Shown in pieces: positions 1 through 8,480 of a stretch of DNA of 64,000 bases. Source of the DNA: Nocardia gamkensis NBRC 108242 (lineage in GTDB: Bacteria > Actinomycetota > Actinomycetes > Mycobacteriales > Mycobacteriaceae); the NCBI RefSeq assembly GCF_001612985.1, contig NZ_BDBM01000014.1, forward strand, positions 1-64,000, given 5' to 3'. Every line of letters begins with the position of its first letter. The stretch's first letter is position 1. A program made the translations under genes and the position numbers. The notes under the pieces are model-generated. The model saw only the letters and a program-made list of their open reading frames with translations, was not told the DNA's origin and ran no database searches.

Positions 1-27
1 TCTAAGCAAGCAGTCCACCGAAGTCAA
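1..27 (-). promoter_or_regulatory. rRNA operon promoter, proximal, cut by the window edge
   Basis: On the minus strand a perfect TTGACT -35 hexamer (27 to 22) is followed by exactly 17 bases and then TAGA (4 to 1), the first four bases of a likely TAGACT -10 box. The remaining two bases lie outside the window. This matches the form of mycobacterial rrn promoters. The 16S gene should lie just left of the window, transcribed leftward. Confidence 0.7.
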
Positions 28-156
28 GACTATCGGATGATCCACATTGCACTGAGCTACCAGGCGCTCCTCGTACTACCTCGTTTCCCGGTCCCGCTCG
101 GCGTCTCCGCCTCGCTTCGGCTCCGGGTTGGTGTCCGTGTCGCTCTGACTTGGATA

Positions 157-185
157 AAGTTACGCGGCGGGAAACGCTACGTCAA
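157..185 (-). promoter_or_regulatory. rRNA operon promoter, distal
   Basis: The minus strand reads TTGACG (185 to 180), a 17-base spacer, then TAACTT (162 to 157), a near-consensus sigma-A promoter. It lies downstream of the tyrS terminator, 158 bp before a second rRNA-type promoter, and no protein gene lies between. Placement of an rrn operon behind tyrS is known for rrnB of fast-growing mycobacteria. That this promoter serves 16S transcription is inferred, because the rRNA gene is outside the window. Confidence 0.7.
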
Positions 186-243
186 ATCGCCTGGACAAGC
201 TGGCGTTTCCGCAGGTCAAGAGCATGGGACCGCAGTGATGGCC

Positions 244-273
244 GGCTTGAATCACACGGATGTGATTCAAGCC
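244..273 (-). terminator. Hairpin terminator after tyrS
   Basis: A perfect 13-bp inverted repeat with a 4-base loop (arms 244-256 and 261-273) starts 10 bases beyond the tyrS stop codon. There is no run of U after it, which is common for actinobacterial terminators. It separates tyrS from the rRNA promoters downstream. Confidence 0.75.
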
Positions 274-283
274 ACCGCGATCT

Positions 284-1573
284 TCATGCACCTGCCCGCA
301 GAACCCCCGCGAGGTTCTTCTTCCCGCGCCGCAGGACGAGCCAGCGTCCGTGCAGGTAGTCGGCATCCGCCGGGGTCCACTCGATATCGGCGATCTTCAC
401 GTTGTTCACCGAGGCGCCACCTTCGTTCACCGCGCGGCGCGCGGCGCCGCGGCTTTCGGAGAGGCCGGTGGCGACGAGCAGATCCACGATGGTGCTCGGC
501 TCGCCGGCTTTGATCTGCGCGACCTCACCGTCGACCGCCGCTTCGCGCAGGGCCGCGCCGAGCGTCGCCTCGTCGAGCTCGCGGAGTTCACCGCGACCGA
601 ACAACGCTTGGCTGGCCAGCTGCACCGCACGGGTATGGGCCTCCCCGTGTACCAGGGTCGTCATCTCGGCGGCGAGCCTGCGCTGCGCTTCCCTGGCATG
701 CGGTCGCTCTGCGGTCGCCCGCTCGAGTTCATCGAGTTCCTCGCGGGACAGGAAGGTGAACCAGCGCAGGTACCGCACCACGTCGGCGTCGGCCGTGTTC
801 ACGAAGTACTGGTACCAGGCGTAGGGGCTGGTCATCTCGGGATCGAGCCACAGGCTGCCGCCGCCGGTGGACTTGCCGAACTTCTTGCCGTCCGCGGAGG
901 TCACCAGCGGAACGGTCAGGGCGTGCACGGACGCGCCGTCCACCCGCCGGTTGAGTTCGACGCCCGCGATGATGTTGCCCCACTGGTCGGAGCCGCCCAC
1001 CTGCAGCGTGCAGCCGTAGTCGCGACGCAACTGCAAGTAGTCGTTGGCCTGCAGGAGCATGTAGCTGAACTCGGTGTAGGAGATGCCCTCGCCGTCCAGC
1101 CGCCGCTTGATGGTGTCGCGCGCCAGCATGACGTTCACCGAGAAGTGCTTGCCGATATCGCGCAGGAAGTCGACCGCGGACAGCCGCCCGGTCCACTCCA
1201 TATTGTCGACGATGACCGCACCTGTCGGCGAGTCGTCCAGGTCGACGAAGCGCTCCAGCTGGGAGCGGATCCGCCCGGCCCAGCCCGCGACGGTATCGGT
1301 GGAATTCATGGTCCGCTCGCCGACGTCGCGCGGGTCACCGATCAGCCCCGTGGCGCCACCGGCCAGCACGATGGGGCGATGTCCGGCGCGCTGGAAACGC
1401 TTCAGTGCGAGCAACGGCACGAGGTGTCCCGCGTGCAAGCTGGCTGCGGTGGGATCGAAGCCTGCGTACAGGGTCAGCGGCCCGGCGGCCGCTGCCGCGC
1501 GCAGGGCATCCAGATCGGTGGACTGCGCGATCAGTCCGCGCCAGGTCAGTTCGTCGATGATGTCGCCGCTCAC
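284..1573 (-). CDS. tyrS: Tyrosyl-tRNA synthetase
   Basis: This cytoplasmic class I synthetase attaches tyrosine to tRNA-Tyr. The 429-residue protein has normal bacterial TyrRS length. The HIGH motif appears as HAGH (residues 47-50) after AGFDPTA, the tyrosine-site stretch [10 protein letters not shown] lies at 191-200, and the KMSKS loop is KFGKS (231-235). The C-terminus is an S4-like RNA-binding domain. The start is GTG, preceded by an AGGA ribosome site about five bases upstream. The gene sits behind mpg, as in M. tuberculosis, and in front of an rRNA operon. I looked for a T-box leader in the 170 bases upstream and saw none. Confidence 0.97.
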   Translation of the reverse strand: MSGDIIDELTWRGLIAQSTDLDALRAAAAAGPLTLYAGFDPTAASLHAGHLVPLLALKRFQRAGHRPIVLAGGATGLIGDPRDVGERTMNSTDTVAGWAGRIRSQLERFVDLDDSPTGAVIVDNMEWTGRLSAVDFLRDIGKHFSVNVMLARDTIKRRLDGEGISYTEFSYMLLQANDYLQLRRDYGCTLQVGGSDQWGNIIAGVELNRRVDGASVHALTVPLVTSADGKKFGKSTGGGSLWLDPEMTSPYAWYQYFVNTADADVVRYLRWFTFLSREELDELERATAERPHAREAQRRLAAEMTTLVHGEAHTRAVQLASQALFGRGELRELDEATLGAALREAAVDGEVAQIKAGEPSTIVDLLVATGLSESRGAARRAVNEGGASVNNVKIADIEWTPADADYLHGRWLVLRRGKKNLAGVLRAGA

Positions 1574-1743
1574 GTTGTCCTATCTTTCCGCACCGGATCC
1601 GGGGCTTCGTGCGCACCTCAGTGTCGTGGCGCGGCACGGCGTGAGTCGAACGATTTTGCTGTGCGCCGACGACTCTGCCGTGCGCGTGCGCGAGCGCTCG
1701 CCGCCACAGGGTTTCCCGCACCGCGACGATGCTGTCGCCGTGC

Positions 1744-2385
1744 TCAAGCCGACTTCTCGGTGGGCAGCGGAGCACGCGGACTGCGCCGGTAGACCGACAC
1801 CGCCCGCGAACCCGGAAGCCAGAAACGCCATGGCAGGTCCGCCGCGCTGCTGACCCCGACCCGCGGACCACTGGCGATCTCGGCGTCCGCGATCGGATCG
1901 TGCAACTCGAGCCGAATCGGTGACGCCGGATCGAACAGCGGGGTTCCATAGTCGCTCAACGTGATTCCCAGCGCGCTGCCGAGGTTGCCCGGGCCGCGGG
2001 CCATGTCGAGGTCGCTTCGAGCTCCGGGGCGCCTTTCGCGCACCGTCTCCAGCCCCTCGACAACCTCGCCGGAGCGGATCAGCGCGGCGCTGGCGACCCC
2101 ATCCGGGCCGCTCGTCACGTTGATGCAGGTGTGCATGCCGTAGCTGAGGTAGACGTACAGCACACCGGCGGGACCGAACATCACGTCGTTGCGCTTGGTC
2201 CGGCCGCGCCCGGAATGCGATGCCGGATCCGGCCATGGCCCGGCCGGGTCTCCCCCGTAGGCCTCGACTTCGACTATCCGGACACCGACCGGGCCCGACC
2301 ACAGGGTCGCCCCGAGCAGACGCCGGGCGGCAGCGGGTGGTTCGACCGCGAGTTCCTCGACAGGCTTGGCACACACAGCCGCCAT
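1744..2385 (-). CDS. mpg: 3-methyladenine DNA glycosylase (AAG/Mpg family)
   Basis: This enzyme excises alkylated purines such as 3-methyladenine, starting base-excision repair. The 213-residue protein carries the AAG-fold core: LLGATLW near residue 25, VEVEAYGGDPAGP with the catalytic glutamate around 39-50, SHSGRGRTKRNDVMF (56-70), and the LYVYLSYGMHTCINVTSG block (76-92). I chose the ATG at 2385 because family similarity begins there and GAGGA lies just upstream; an in-frame GTG 18 bases earlier is possible. It precedes tyrS by 170 bp, the order seen in M. tuberculosis (Rv1688-Rv1689). The 281 bp between it and the upstream ltrA-like gene hold nothing I can name. Confidence 0.93.
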   Translation of the reverse strand: MAAVCAKPVEELAVEPPAAARRLLGATLWSGPVGVRIVEVEAYGGDPAGPWPDPASHSGRGRTKRNDVMFGPAGVLYVYLSYGMHTCINVTSGPDGVASAALIRSGEVVEGLETVRERRPGARSDLDMARGPGNLGSALGITLSDYGTPLFDPASPIRLELHDPIADAEIASGPRVGVSSAADLPWRFWLPGSRAVSVYRRSPRAPLPTEKSA

Positions 2386-2666
2386 TGTCCTCGACCGCGG
2401 CACGGGCGAGTGGCAAGGCTGTCGGTCAGGGCCGTTCCTCGCCTCAGCGCAGGCTGCGGCCCGGCGCCCGCAGGCGCACCGGGTGGTCCGGCGCCGGCCC
2501 CGATCCACAGCCGCTCGGCGACCGTACCGCCCTCGGCGCGGGCGATCGCGCGGGTAGAAGCAACGCCGAGTGCGCGGAACGCGTTCGCGCGCAGGCCGGG
2601 ACACCCGGCTACGAGCCGAAAACGCAAGTCCGCCCGAGGAACCCGGACGGACGGCGACCACGGCAC

Positions 2667-3812
2667 TCAGAAGTACGTACTGTGCTCGCCGGACCGCAGC
2701 GTGAGCAGGTCGTCGGCGATGACCGCGGCGTAGCCCACGACGACGATCGCGACCAATTGGGCCCACGACACCCAGAAGATGCCGATCGGCGTTGTCGCCG
2801 CCACCGCGAGCGCCGCGAGCAAGCGCGCCCATGGGCGCGGCAGCCGCAGGGTCAGGCGGAAGAAGAACTGGCCGAGGAAGTACAGCGCGACGCCGCCGGA
2901 GAGCGCGGCGGCCACGGCGACGGAGGTCGCTTCGTCGCCGCGGGCGACGCTCATCTGAATGCCCGCCGCGGCCACGATGACGCCGATCAGCAGCGGGTAC
3001 AGGGAGTAGCCGTAGGCCAGCAGAGCGGGCCGGGAACGTTCCCGGTCCGGCACCGCGGCCAGCGCGTGCTCGCCGCGTTCGTCGTCGACGCCGAAATACG
3101 CCCACCACAGGACGTAGGCCAGGCCCAGGCCGAGGCCCACGGTGGCGATCAACTGCGGGGTGATCTTCTCTCCGGCCAGCCCGGCGCCGACGGCGACGAT
3201 GGATTCGCCGATCGCGACGATCACGACCAGCCCGTGCCGCTCGCAGAAGTGGCGCGCTCGGATCACGAAGTCGCGCGTGTCGACCAGATAGGGGCTGATC
3301 ACCTGCACCGTGAACGCGACGGTCCAACAGGCGTACTGCATCCAGTCGTGCACGAACCCGCCTGCCAGTACGAGCGCGGCGGCCAGGGCGTTGAGCGGCG
3401 CGAGCCTGCGGATCGCGATCGCCGCCGATGCCCCGCCCGCCGAGGCGAACAGCGCGGTGTGAACGGCGGTGACCAGGACGTACCCGAAGCCGAACGCTAT
3501 GCCGGTGCCGTGGAACGCATCCGGGATCGCCAAGGCGAGAACGAAGAACGCGAACATGCCCACCAGCAGCCAGGTCCGCCTGCTGGAACTGTTCGGGGCG
3601 ACCTCGTTGGTGAGCCAGACGTAGCCGGAATACATCCACCAGACCAGTCCGAACAGCAGCGCGACCTGGACGAGCGCCTGGAAGCCCGGATGATGCGTGT
3701 AGACGTGCGAGAGCTGGGTGATGGTGAGGACGAAGACGAGATCGAAGAACAGTTCGAGCGTCGAGGCCCGCAGCTGCCCGCCGTCGGCGGACAGGGCGCT
3801 CTGGTCGGTCAC
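2667..3812 (-). CDS. Low temperature requirement A (LtrA) family membrane protein
   Basis: The 381-residue protein is almost entirely hydrophobic, with roughly ten to twelve membrane segments. It begins with the family signature LELFFDLVFVLTITQLSH (residues 18-35) and carries a conserved RHFCERHGLVVIVAIGESIVAVG block near its centre. LtrA proteins are integral membrane proteins of unknown biochemical role, named from a Listeria cold-growth mutant. The start is GTG, 24 bases after the stop of the sigma gene, so cotranscription with the sigma factor and oxidoreductase is possible. Function cannot be assigned beyond family. Confidence 0.9.
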   Translation of the reverse strand: MTDQSALSADGGQLRASTLELFFDLVFVLTITQLSHVYTHHPGFQALVQVALLFGLVWWMYSGYVWLTNEVAPNSSSRRTWLLVGMFAFFVLALAIPDAFHGTGIAFGFGYVLVTAVHTALFASAGGASAAIAIRRLAPLNALAAALVLAGGFVHDWMQYACWTVAFTVQVISPYLVDTRDFVIRARHFCERHGLVVIVAIGESIVAVGAGLAGEKITPQLIATVGLGLGLAYVLWWAYFGVDDERGEHALAAVPDRERSRPALLAYGYSLYPLLIGVIVAAAGIQMSVARGDEATSVAVAAALSGGVALYFLGQFFFRLTLRLPRPWARLLAALAVAATTPIGIFWVSWAQLVAIVVVGYAAVIADDLLTLRSGEHSTYF

Positions 3813-3836
3813 GGCTGAAGCCTAGAACGACCGCCG

Positions 3837-4727
3837 TCACCCCAGCGTGTCGGTGCCCATGGAGAGGCCCTTCAGCTTGTACGGGTTGACCTGGAACCGG
3901 AGGTTCTGGATCCGTCCGTCCGCGATGTCGTAGGTGAACACGGCCACCGGATTCCCATCGATGAGCGCCAGCGCGCCGAGTTCACCGTTGATGTGCGCGG
4001 GTTCGAGCACGAATCCGGCGACGATCGGCTTGGCCAGCACGCCGAGTATCCAGCGCGCCACGTGGTCGGGTCCGTACAACGGCCGGCGCGCCGCGGTGAC
4101 CACGCCGCCGCCGTCCGACCACGAGGTGACATCCGGGGCGAGCAGATCCATCAGCGCGTTGAGGTCGCCGCCCGAACACGCGGCCATGAACCGGGCGGTG
4201 ACATGGTCGCGTTCGGCCTTGTCGGTGTCGAAACGCGGTCGGCGGGATTGCACGTGCCGCTTGGCGCGGTGCGCGATCTGCCGGATCGCGGCCTCCGGCC
4301 GGTCCAGGGTCTCGGCGATCTCGGCGTGCGTGTAGCCGAAGACCTCGCGCAGCAGGAAGACCGCGCGTTCGACGGGACCGAGTGTTTCCAGGACCACCAG
4401 CATCGCGGTGGAGACGGTGTCGGCCAATTCGGTCTCCTCGGCGACGTTCGGTGAGGTGAGCAACGGCTCGGGAAGCCAGGGCCCGACATAGCTCTCGCGA
4501 GTGGCCCTGGCCGAGGTGAGCCGGTTGAGCGACAGGTTGGTGACCGCCCGCACCAGGTAGGACTTGGGCTGACGCACCGTGGAGCGGTCGGTCTCGTTCC
4601 ACTTCAGCCAGGCGTCTTGGAGGACGTCCTCCGCGTCGGTGACGGTGCCCAGCATCCGGTACGCGGTGGCGAACAACAGACGCCGGTGCTCGAGAAAAGG
4701 ATCCTGCTCGGATGTCGGGTCGGCCAT
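3837..4727 (-). CDS. ECF RNA polymerase sigma factor, ECF41 (SigJ-like) type with SnoaL-like C-terminal domain
   Basis: The 296-residue protein has sigma region 2 (about residues 10-75, with DAEDVLQDAWLKW) and region 4 (about 110-160, with GYTHAEIAETLDRPEAAIRQ). A SnoaL-like extension of some 120 residues follows. The extension contains WSDGGG (203-208) and NPYKL (281-285), matching the DGGGK/R and NPDKL motifs that mark ECF41 factors, where the C-terminus tunes sigma activity in place of an anti-sigma factor. The ATG lies two bases after the stop of the upstream oxidoreductase and has GGAGA eight bases before it. The oxidoreductase is the expected partner class (carboxymuconolactone decarboxylase, oxidoreductase or epimerase). 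The inducing signal is unknown. Confidence 0.88.
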   Translation of the reverse strand: MADPTSEQDPFLEHRRLLFATAYRMLGTVTDAEDVLQDAWLKWNETDRSTVRQPKSYLVRAVTNLSLNRLTSARATRESYVGPWLPEPLLTSPNVAEETELADTVSTAMLVVLETLGPVERAVFLLREVFGYTHAEIAETLDRPEAAIRQIAHRAKRHVQSRRPRFDTDKAERDHVTARFMAACSGGDLNALMDLLAPDVTSWSDGGGVVTAARRPLYGPDHVARWILGVLAKPIVAGFVLEPAHINGELGALALIDGNPVAVFTYDIADGRIQNLRFQVNPYKLKGLSMGTDTLG

Positions 4728-4729
4728 GG

Positions 4730-5902
4730 CTAGATTCTCCGGGTTGCCCGGCCACCTTTGGACAGCGTGACCGACACCGTCATCCGCTTGCTCAGCGTGA
4801 AGACCGGCACCGGGCTGCCGCTGACGGCCTCCTTGTAGCGGACGGCGGCGCGTCCGGTCAGGTAGCCGCGGCGCGGACGGTCGTCGGCCTTGGTGAACTG
4901 GATGACCGCGTCCTTGCGCCCGATGCTGACCGGCTGGTGGAAATAACCGAAGCGGAACGGACGAACCCGCTTGCCGCGCAGCTGCCGCGCGATGACGTCC
5001 GCGGTGTAGGCGGCGGTCGGCATCCCGCTCTGGCAGGTGCCGTGGATCCGCCCCCACGCCTGGCGGACCGCGGCGGCGTCGCCGATGGCGTGAATCGTAG
5101 GGTGCGACACCGACTTCAGGGTCGGGTCGACCACGATCAACCCGTGCGGGTCGGTCTCGATCCCAGCCTGCGCGGCCAGTGGGGAGACGCGGACACCGGC
5201 CGTCCACAGGGTCAGGTCGGTGTGCACGAGTTCCCCGCCGGCCAGTTCGACCGCGTCGGGCAGCACCTTCACCACGGCCCGGCCGGTCTGCCGGATGACA
5301 CCGAGCCGATCGAGTGCCCGATGCAGGTAGGCGCGGGCCTTCGTGCCCATCATGGCGCCGGGCTCCCCGCTGCTGATCAGCGTCACGCGCGCGCCGGGAT
5401 GGCTCTCGGCGATCTCGGCCGCCGCCTCGATGCCGGTCAAGCCGCCGCCGCAGACCGCGACCGTGCCGCCGCGCGCCGCCACCTCGGCGAGGCGCCGGCC
5501 GAATCGGTGTGCGGTGGCGGGGTTGTCCAGGGTCCACGCATGGTCGGCGGCACCGGGCACGATGCTCGTGTCGGCGGTGCTGCCCAGCGCGTAGATCAAC
5601 TCGTCATAGGGAAGGCGAGTGGCACCGTCGACGGTGACCGCTCGAGCCATCGGGTCGATGGCCGTGACCCAGCCCTGGACGAAGGCGACGCCGGTGCCTT
5701 CCAGCAGCGCGGGGATCCGGTGGTCCGCCAGCTCTTGGCCCGCGGCCACCTGGTGCATGCGCAGGCGCTCGGTGAATCGCGCCGAGGGGTTGACCAGCGT
5801 GATCCGGACGTCCAGCGCACGGGTGCGCCGGGCCAGCCGCACGGCGGCCAGCATGCCGGTGTAGCCGCCGCCGAGGATGACGATCCGATGTGCGGTGTTC
5901 AT
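4730..5902 (-). CDS. FAD-dependent NAD(P)H oxidoreductase (NDH-2-like), partner of the ECF41 sigma factor
   Basis: This 390-residue flavoprotein has the two dinucleotide-binding folds of the pyridine-nucleotide-disulfide reductase family. The FAD site is IVILGGGYTGMLAA (residues 7-20) and the NAD(P)H site is VAVCGGGLTGIEAA (about 146-160). The FAD-ribityl motif HAIGDAAAVRQAW lies near residue 270. No redox-active CxxC pair is seen, so it resembles type II NADH dehydrogenases rather than disulfide reductases. It heads the gene pair with the downstream sigma factor. It probably reduces a quinone or small electrophile; the substrate is not evident. Confidence 0.85.
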   Translation of the reverse strand: MNTAHRIVILGGGYTGMLAAVRLARRTRALDVRITLVNPSARFTERLRMHQVAAGQELADHRIPALLEGTGVAFVQGWVTAIDPMARAVTVDGATRLPYDELIYALGSTADTSIVPGAADHAWTLDNPATAHRFGRRLAEVAARGGTVAVCGGGLTGIEAAAEIAESHPGARVTLISSGEPGAMMGTKARAYLHRALDRLGVIRQTGRAVVKVLPDAVELAGGELVHTDLTLWTAGVRVSPLAAQAGIETDPHGLIVVDPTLKSVSHPTIHAIGDAAAVRQAWGRIHGTCQSGMPTAAYTADVIARQLRGKRVRPFRFGYFHQPVSIGRKDAVIQFTKADDRPRRGYLTGRAAVRYKEAVSGSPVPVFTLSKRMTVSVTLSKGGRATRRI

Positions 5903-5960
5903 GACAGTGCTCCAATGGTCGGGTCACCGAGGCAGTGTTGGCGGATGGTGACGACCATGG

Positions 5961-5987
5961 GACAGCTGAGCGGTCCGGAACGTGACA
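5961..5987 (-). promoter_or_regulatory. Candidate ECF41-type promoter upstream of the oxidoreductase-sigma pair
   Basis: The minus strand reads TGTCACG (5987 to 5981), close to the TGTCACA -35 element reported for ECF41 factors. It is followed after 15 bases by CTGTC rather than a clear CGTC -10 element. It lies about 80 bp before the oxidoreductase start. The -35 match is good and the -10 match is weak, so this is only a candidate for autoregulation. Confidence 0.35.
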
Positions 5988-6146
5988 CCCGACAGTGTGT
6001 TCTGGGTCACATTCGACGGGCGCGGTCGGCCGAGCGAATCCCGCGCGCACCCTGAGGCCGCGGCACGGGTATCAGGGGCGGGATCGGGGACGAAATCGGG
6101 ACGCTTCCGGATGTGTTGTGGCACCGCGGATTTCTACCGTCGGTCC

Positions 6147-7661
6147 ATGTCTTCGGATTCCCGGCCGCGCAGGCGGTTGTTCCTCGTTCTCGGCTGCCTC
6201 GCGGCATTGTCGGTCCTGGTCCTCGGTGGTGTCGCATGGGTGTACGCCGGGGCGGCCGTATCCACCGTTGGCAAGACGGAATTCCGCAACGAACTGGCCG
6301 TACCCGCGCTGGCTCCGTCGCGGGTCGGCGCCGACGGCACGCGCACGTTCGAACTCGACATGCGCGCCGGGCAACGGGAGTTCCTTCCCGGCCGGGCCAC
6401 GCCGACCTGGGGGTTCAACGGCGACTATCTCGGTCCGACACTGCGGGCGCGGCGCGGGGAGAAGGTGGCGGTGACCGTGCGCAACACCCTGCCGGAGGCC
6501 TCCACCGTGCACTGGCACGGCATGCACCTGCCCGCCGCGATGGATGGCGGCCCGCACCAGACGGTGGCGCCCGGCGCCGCGTGGACACCGCAGTGGACCG
6601 TCGATCAACCCGCCGCGACGCTGTGGTACCACCCGCATCCGCACGGCGCGACCGAAACCCACGTGCGCCGTGGGTTGGCGGGCATGTTCCTGCTCGACGA
6701 CGACGTGTCCACCTCCCTGGCGCTCCCCTCCACCTACGGCGTGGACGATCTGCCGGTGATCGTGCAGGACGTGAAGTTCGACGGCGCGGCGTTCGACTCC
6801 TCGCACGGAATGTTCCGCGATGTCGGTTTCCTCGGCGACCGGACGATGGTCAACGGCACGCTCGCGCCGTACCGGAACGTCGGCGACGAACTGGTCCGGC
6901 TGCGCCTGCTCAACGCCTCCACCGCGCGGATCTACACCTTCGAATTCTCCGACGGGCGCCCGTTCGCGCTCGTCGCCACCGACGGCGGCTTCACCGAACG
7001 GCCGAGCACCCAGGATCGGCTGCGGCTGTCGCCGGGTGAACGCGCCGAGATCGTGGTGCGGATGCGACCTGGCGAGCGCACCGTATTGCGCTCCGGTGAA
7101 CTCGACGCCGGACTCGATTTCTGGACACAGCGTTTCGCCGGGGGTGACGACACCTTCGACATCTTGGAACTGCGCGCGGCCGAGACGCTGCGGCCGTCGC
7201 CGGAGCTGCCCGCGGCCCTGGCTCCTCCCAGCACCCCGGACGCCGGCGATTCGGTCCGGGAACGGAATTTCGACCTGAACCTCGCCGGGATCAACGGCAC
7301 CCCGATGGTCATCGACCGGATCGATTTCGCGGTGACGCGCGGCACCACGGAGACGTGGGTGGTGCGCAACGGCGACGGCATGCCGCACAACTTCCACATC
7401 CACGACGTGCGATTCCGCGTGCTCGCGGTGGACGACGCCCCGCCACCGGCGGCGCTGACCGGCCCGAAGGACACCGTCTTCCTGCCACCGGGCAGCACGG
7501 CGCGATTGGCCATGCGCTTCGACGGCCCGGCCGATCCGGACGCGCCCTACATGTACCACTGCCACCTGCTCTGGCACGAAGACCTCGGAATGATGGGCCA
7601 GTTCGTCGTCGTGAACCCGGGCCAGGCACCGGGGACCCCGCCGGCGCACCACGGCCACTGA
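6147..7661 (+). CDS. Multicopper oxidase (CueO/bilirubin-oxidase type), membrane-anchored or exported
   Basis: The 504-residue protein has three cupredoxin domains and all four copper-binding motifs: HWHGMH (122-127), HPHPHG (162-167), HNFHIH near 415, and HCHLLWHEDLGMM near 472. The last supplies the Cys-His pair and axial Met of the type 1 copper. One hydrophobic segment (residues 10-36) without a clear cleavage site suggests an N-terminal anchor or an uncleaved export signal. It probably oxidises Cu(I) or phenolic substrates outside the membrane. The methionine-rich insert of E. coli CueO is absent. The start is uncertain: ATG 6147 begins the basic-hydrophobic signal, while an in-frame ATG about 36 bases upstream has no better ribosome site. 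Confidence 0.92.
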   Translation: MSSDSRPRRRLFLVLGCLAALSVLVLGGVAWVYAGAAVSTVGKTEFRNELAVPALAPSRVGADGTRTFELDMRAGQREFLPGRATPTWGFNGDYLGPTLRARRGEKVAVTVRNTLPEASTVHWHGMHLPAAMDGGPHQTVAPGAAWTPQWTVDQPAATLWYHPHPHGATETHVRRGLAGMFLLDDDVSTSLALPSTYGVDDLPVIVQDVKFDGAAFDSSHGMFRDVGFLGDRTMVNGTLAPYRNVGDELVRLRLLNASTARIYTFEFSDGRPFALVATDGGFTERPSTQDRLRLSPGERAEIVVRMRPGERTVLRSGELDAGLDFWTQRFAGGDDTFDILELRAAETLRPSPELPAALAPPSTPDAGDSVRERNFDLNLAGINGTPMVIDRIDFAVTRGTTETWVVRNGDGMPHNFHIHDVRFRVLAVDDAPPPAALTGPKDTVFLPPGSTARLAMRFDGPADPDAPYMYHCHLLWHEDLGMMGQFVVVNPGQAPGTPPAHHGH

Positions 7662-7678
7662 CTCCCCGACCGACGCTC

Positions 7679-7743
7679 TTGCCTGTTCAGCGCGGGCGCG
7701 CTAAATTCATCACATAGTGAATTCAACACTCGATGAATTGAGG
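7679..7743 (+). promoter_or_regulatory. Promoter with two overlapping TetR-type operators and ribosome site for the ABC exporter operon
   Basis: A promoter reads TTGCCT (7679-7684), a 17-base spacer, then TAAATT (7702-7707). Overlapping its -10 box are two copies of the same 20-bp dyad, AATTCA-N8-TGAATT, at 7704-7723 and 7720-7739, offset by 16 bp and sharing TGAATTCA's central four bases. A GAGG ribosome site (7740-7743) sits five bases before the GTG start. The arrangement is a typical repressor target, and the TetR gene ends this same operon, so autorepression is the natural reading. Confidence 0.8.
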
Positions 7744-7748
7744 CGACC

Positions 7749-8480
7749 GTGTCGCAAGCCATCCCATCCCCCGCCGTCGAGGTACGGAACCTGCGGGTCC
7801 GTCGCGGCGGCCGCGAAGTACTGCACGACGTCTCGCTGACCATCCCGCGCGGGTCGATCACCGGGCTGCTCGGCCCGTCGGGATGCGGCAAGACCACGCT
7901 GATGCGCAGCATCGTCGGCACGCAGATCATCGAATCGGGCGACGTCAGCGCGCTCGGACGCCCGGCGGGCTCCGCGGCGCTGCGCCACCTGATCGGCTAC
8001 GTCACCCAGGCGCCGAGCATCTACAACGACATCAGCGTCCGCGAGAACGTCGCGTACTTCGCCGCGCTCTACGGCCGCGACCGCGCCGACGTCGACGACG
8101 CGATCACGGCGGTCGGTCTGACCGATCACGCCCGCCAGCGCGGCGACGAGCTCTCCGGCGGGCAGAAGACCCGCGCGTCCCTGGCGTGCGCGCTGGTCGC
8201 CCAGCCCGATCTGCTGGTTCTGGACGAACCGACCGTCGGCCTCGATCCCGTGCTGCGCGTCGAACTGTGGAAGCAGTTCCACGAACTGGCCTCGAACGGG
8301 ACGACGCTGCTGGTGTCCAGCCACGTCATGGACGAGGCCGAGCACTGCGACCGGCTGTTGCTGATGCGCGAGGGGCAGTTGCTCGCCCAGCTCAGCCCCG
8401 ACGAACTGCGCGCGCAGACCGGCGAGCAGAACCTGGAGACCGCCTTCCTCACCCTGATCACGATGGGACAGAACGCATGA
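7749..8480 (+). CDS. ABC transporter ATP-binding protein (DrrA-type, Rv1687c-like)
   Basis: This 243-residue ATPase powers export with the downstream permease. Walker A is GPSGCGKT (42-49), the ABC signature is LSGGQ (135-139), Walker B is LLVLDE (155-160) with the catalytic glutamate, and the switch histidine lies in the VSSHVMDEAEHC stretch. The class resembles DrrA and Nod-factor/drug exporters. The start is GTG with GAGG upstream. Its stop overlaps the permease start (ATGA). Position next to mpg and tyrS matches Rv1687c of M. tuberculosis. The substrate is unknown. Confidence 0.93.
   Translation: MSQAIPSPAVEVRNLRVRRGGREVLHDVSLTIPRGSITGLLGPSGCGKTTLMRSIVGTQIIESGDVSALGRPAGSAALRHLIGYVTQAPSIYNDISVRENVAYFAALYGRDRADVDDAITAVGLTDHARQRGDELSGGQKTRASLACALVAQPDLLVLDEPTVGLDPVLRVELWKQFHELASNGTTLLVSSHVMDEAEHCDRLLLMREGQLLAQLSPDELRAQTGEQNLETAFLTLITMGQNA

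Noticed and set aside
50-75. tRNA-like GGTAGCTCAG sequence on the minus strand
   Set aside because: It resembles the D-arm region of a tRNA, but no acceptor stem, anticodon arm or T-arm can be formed around it; it lies between two rRNA-type promoters.
1574-1743. T-box riboswitch upstream of tyrS
   Set aside because: No AGGGTGGNACCGCG-like T-box sequence or specifier hairpin was found in the 170 bases.
2386-2666. A 130-residue minus-strand frame between ltrA-like and mpg genes
   Set aside because: It is low-complexity Arg/Pro/Gly, has no ribosome site or family motif, and runs into the mpg gene in another frame.
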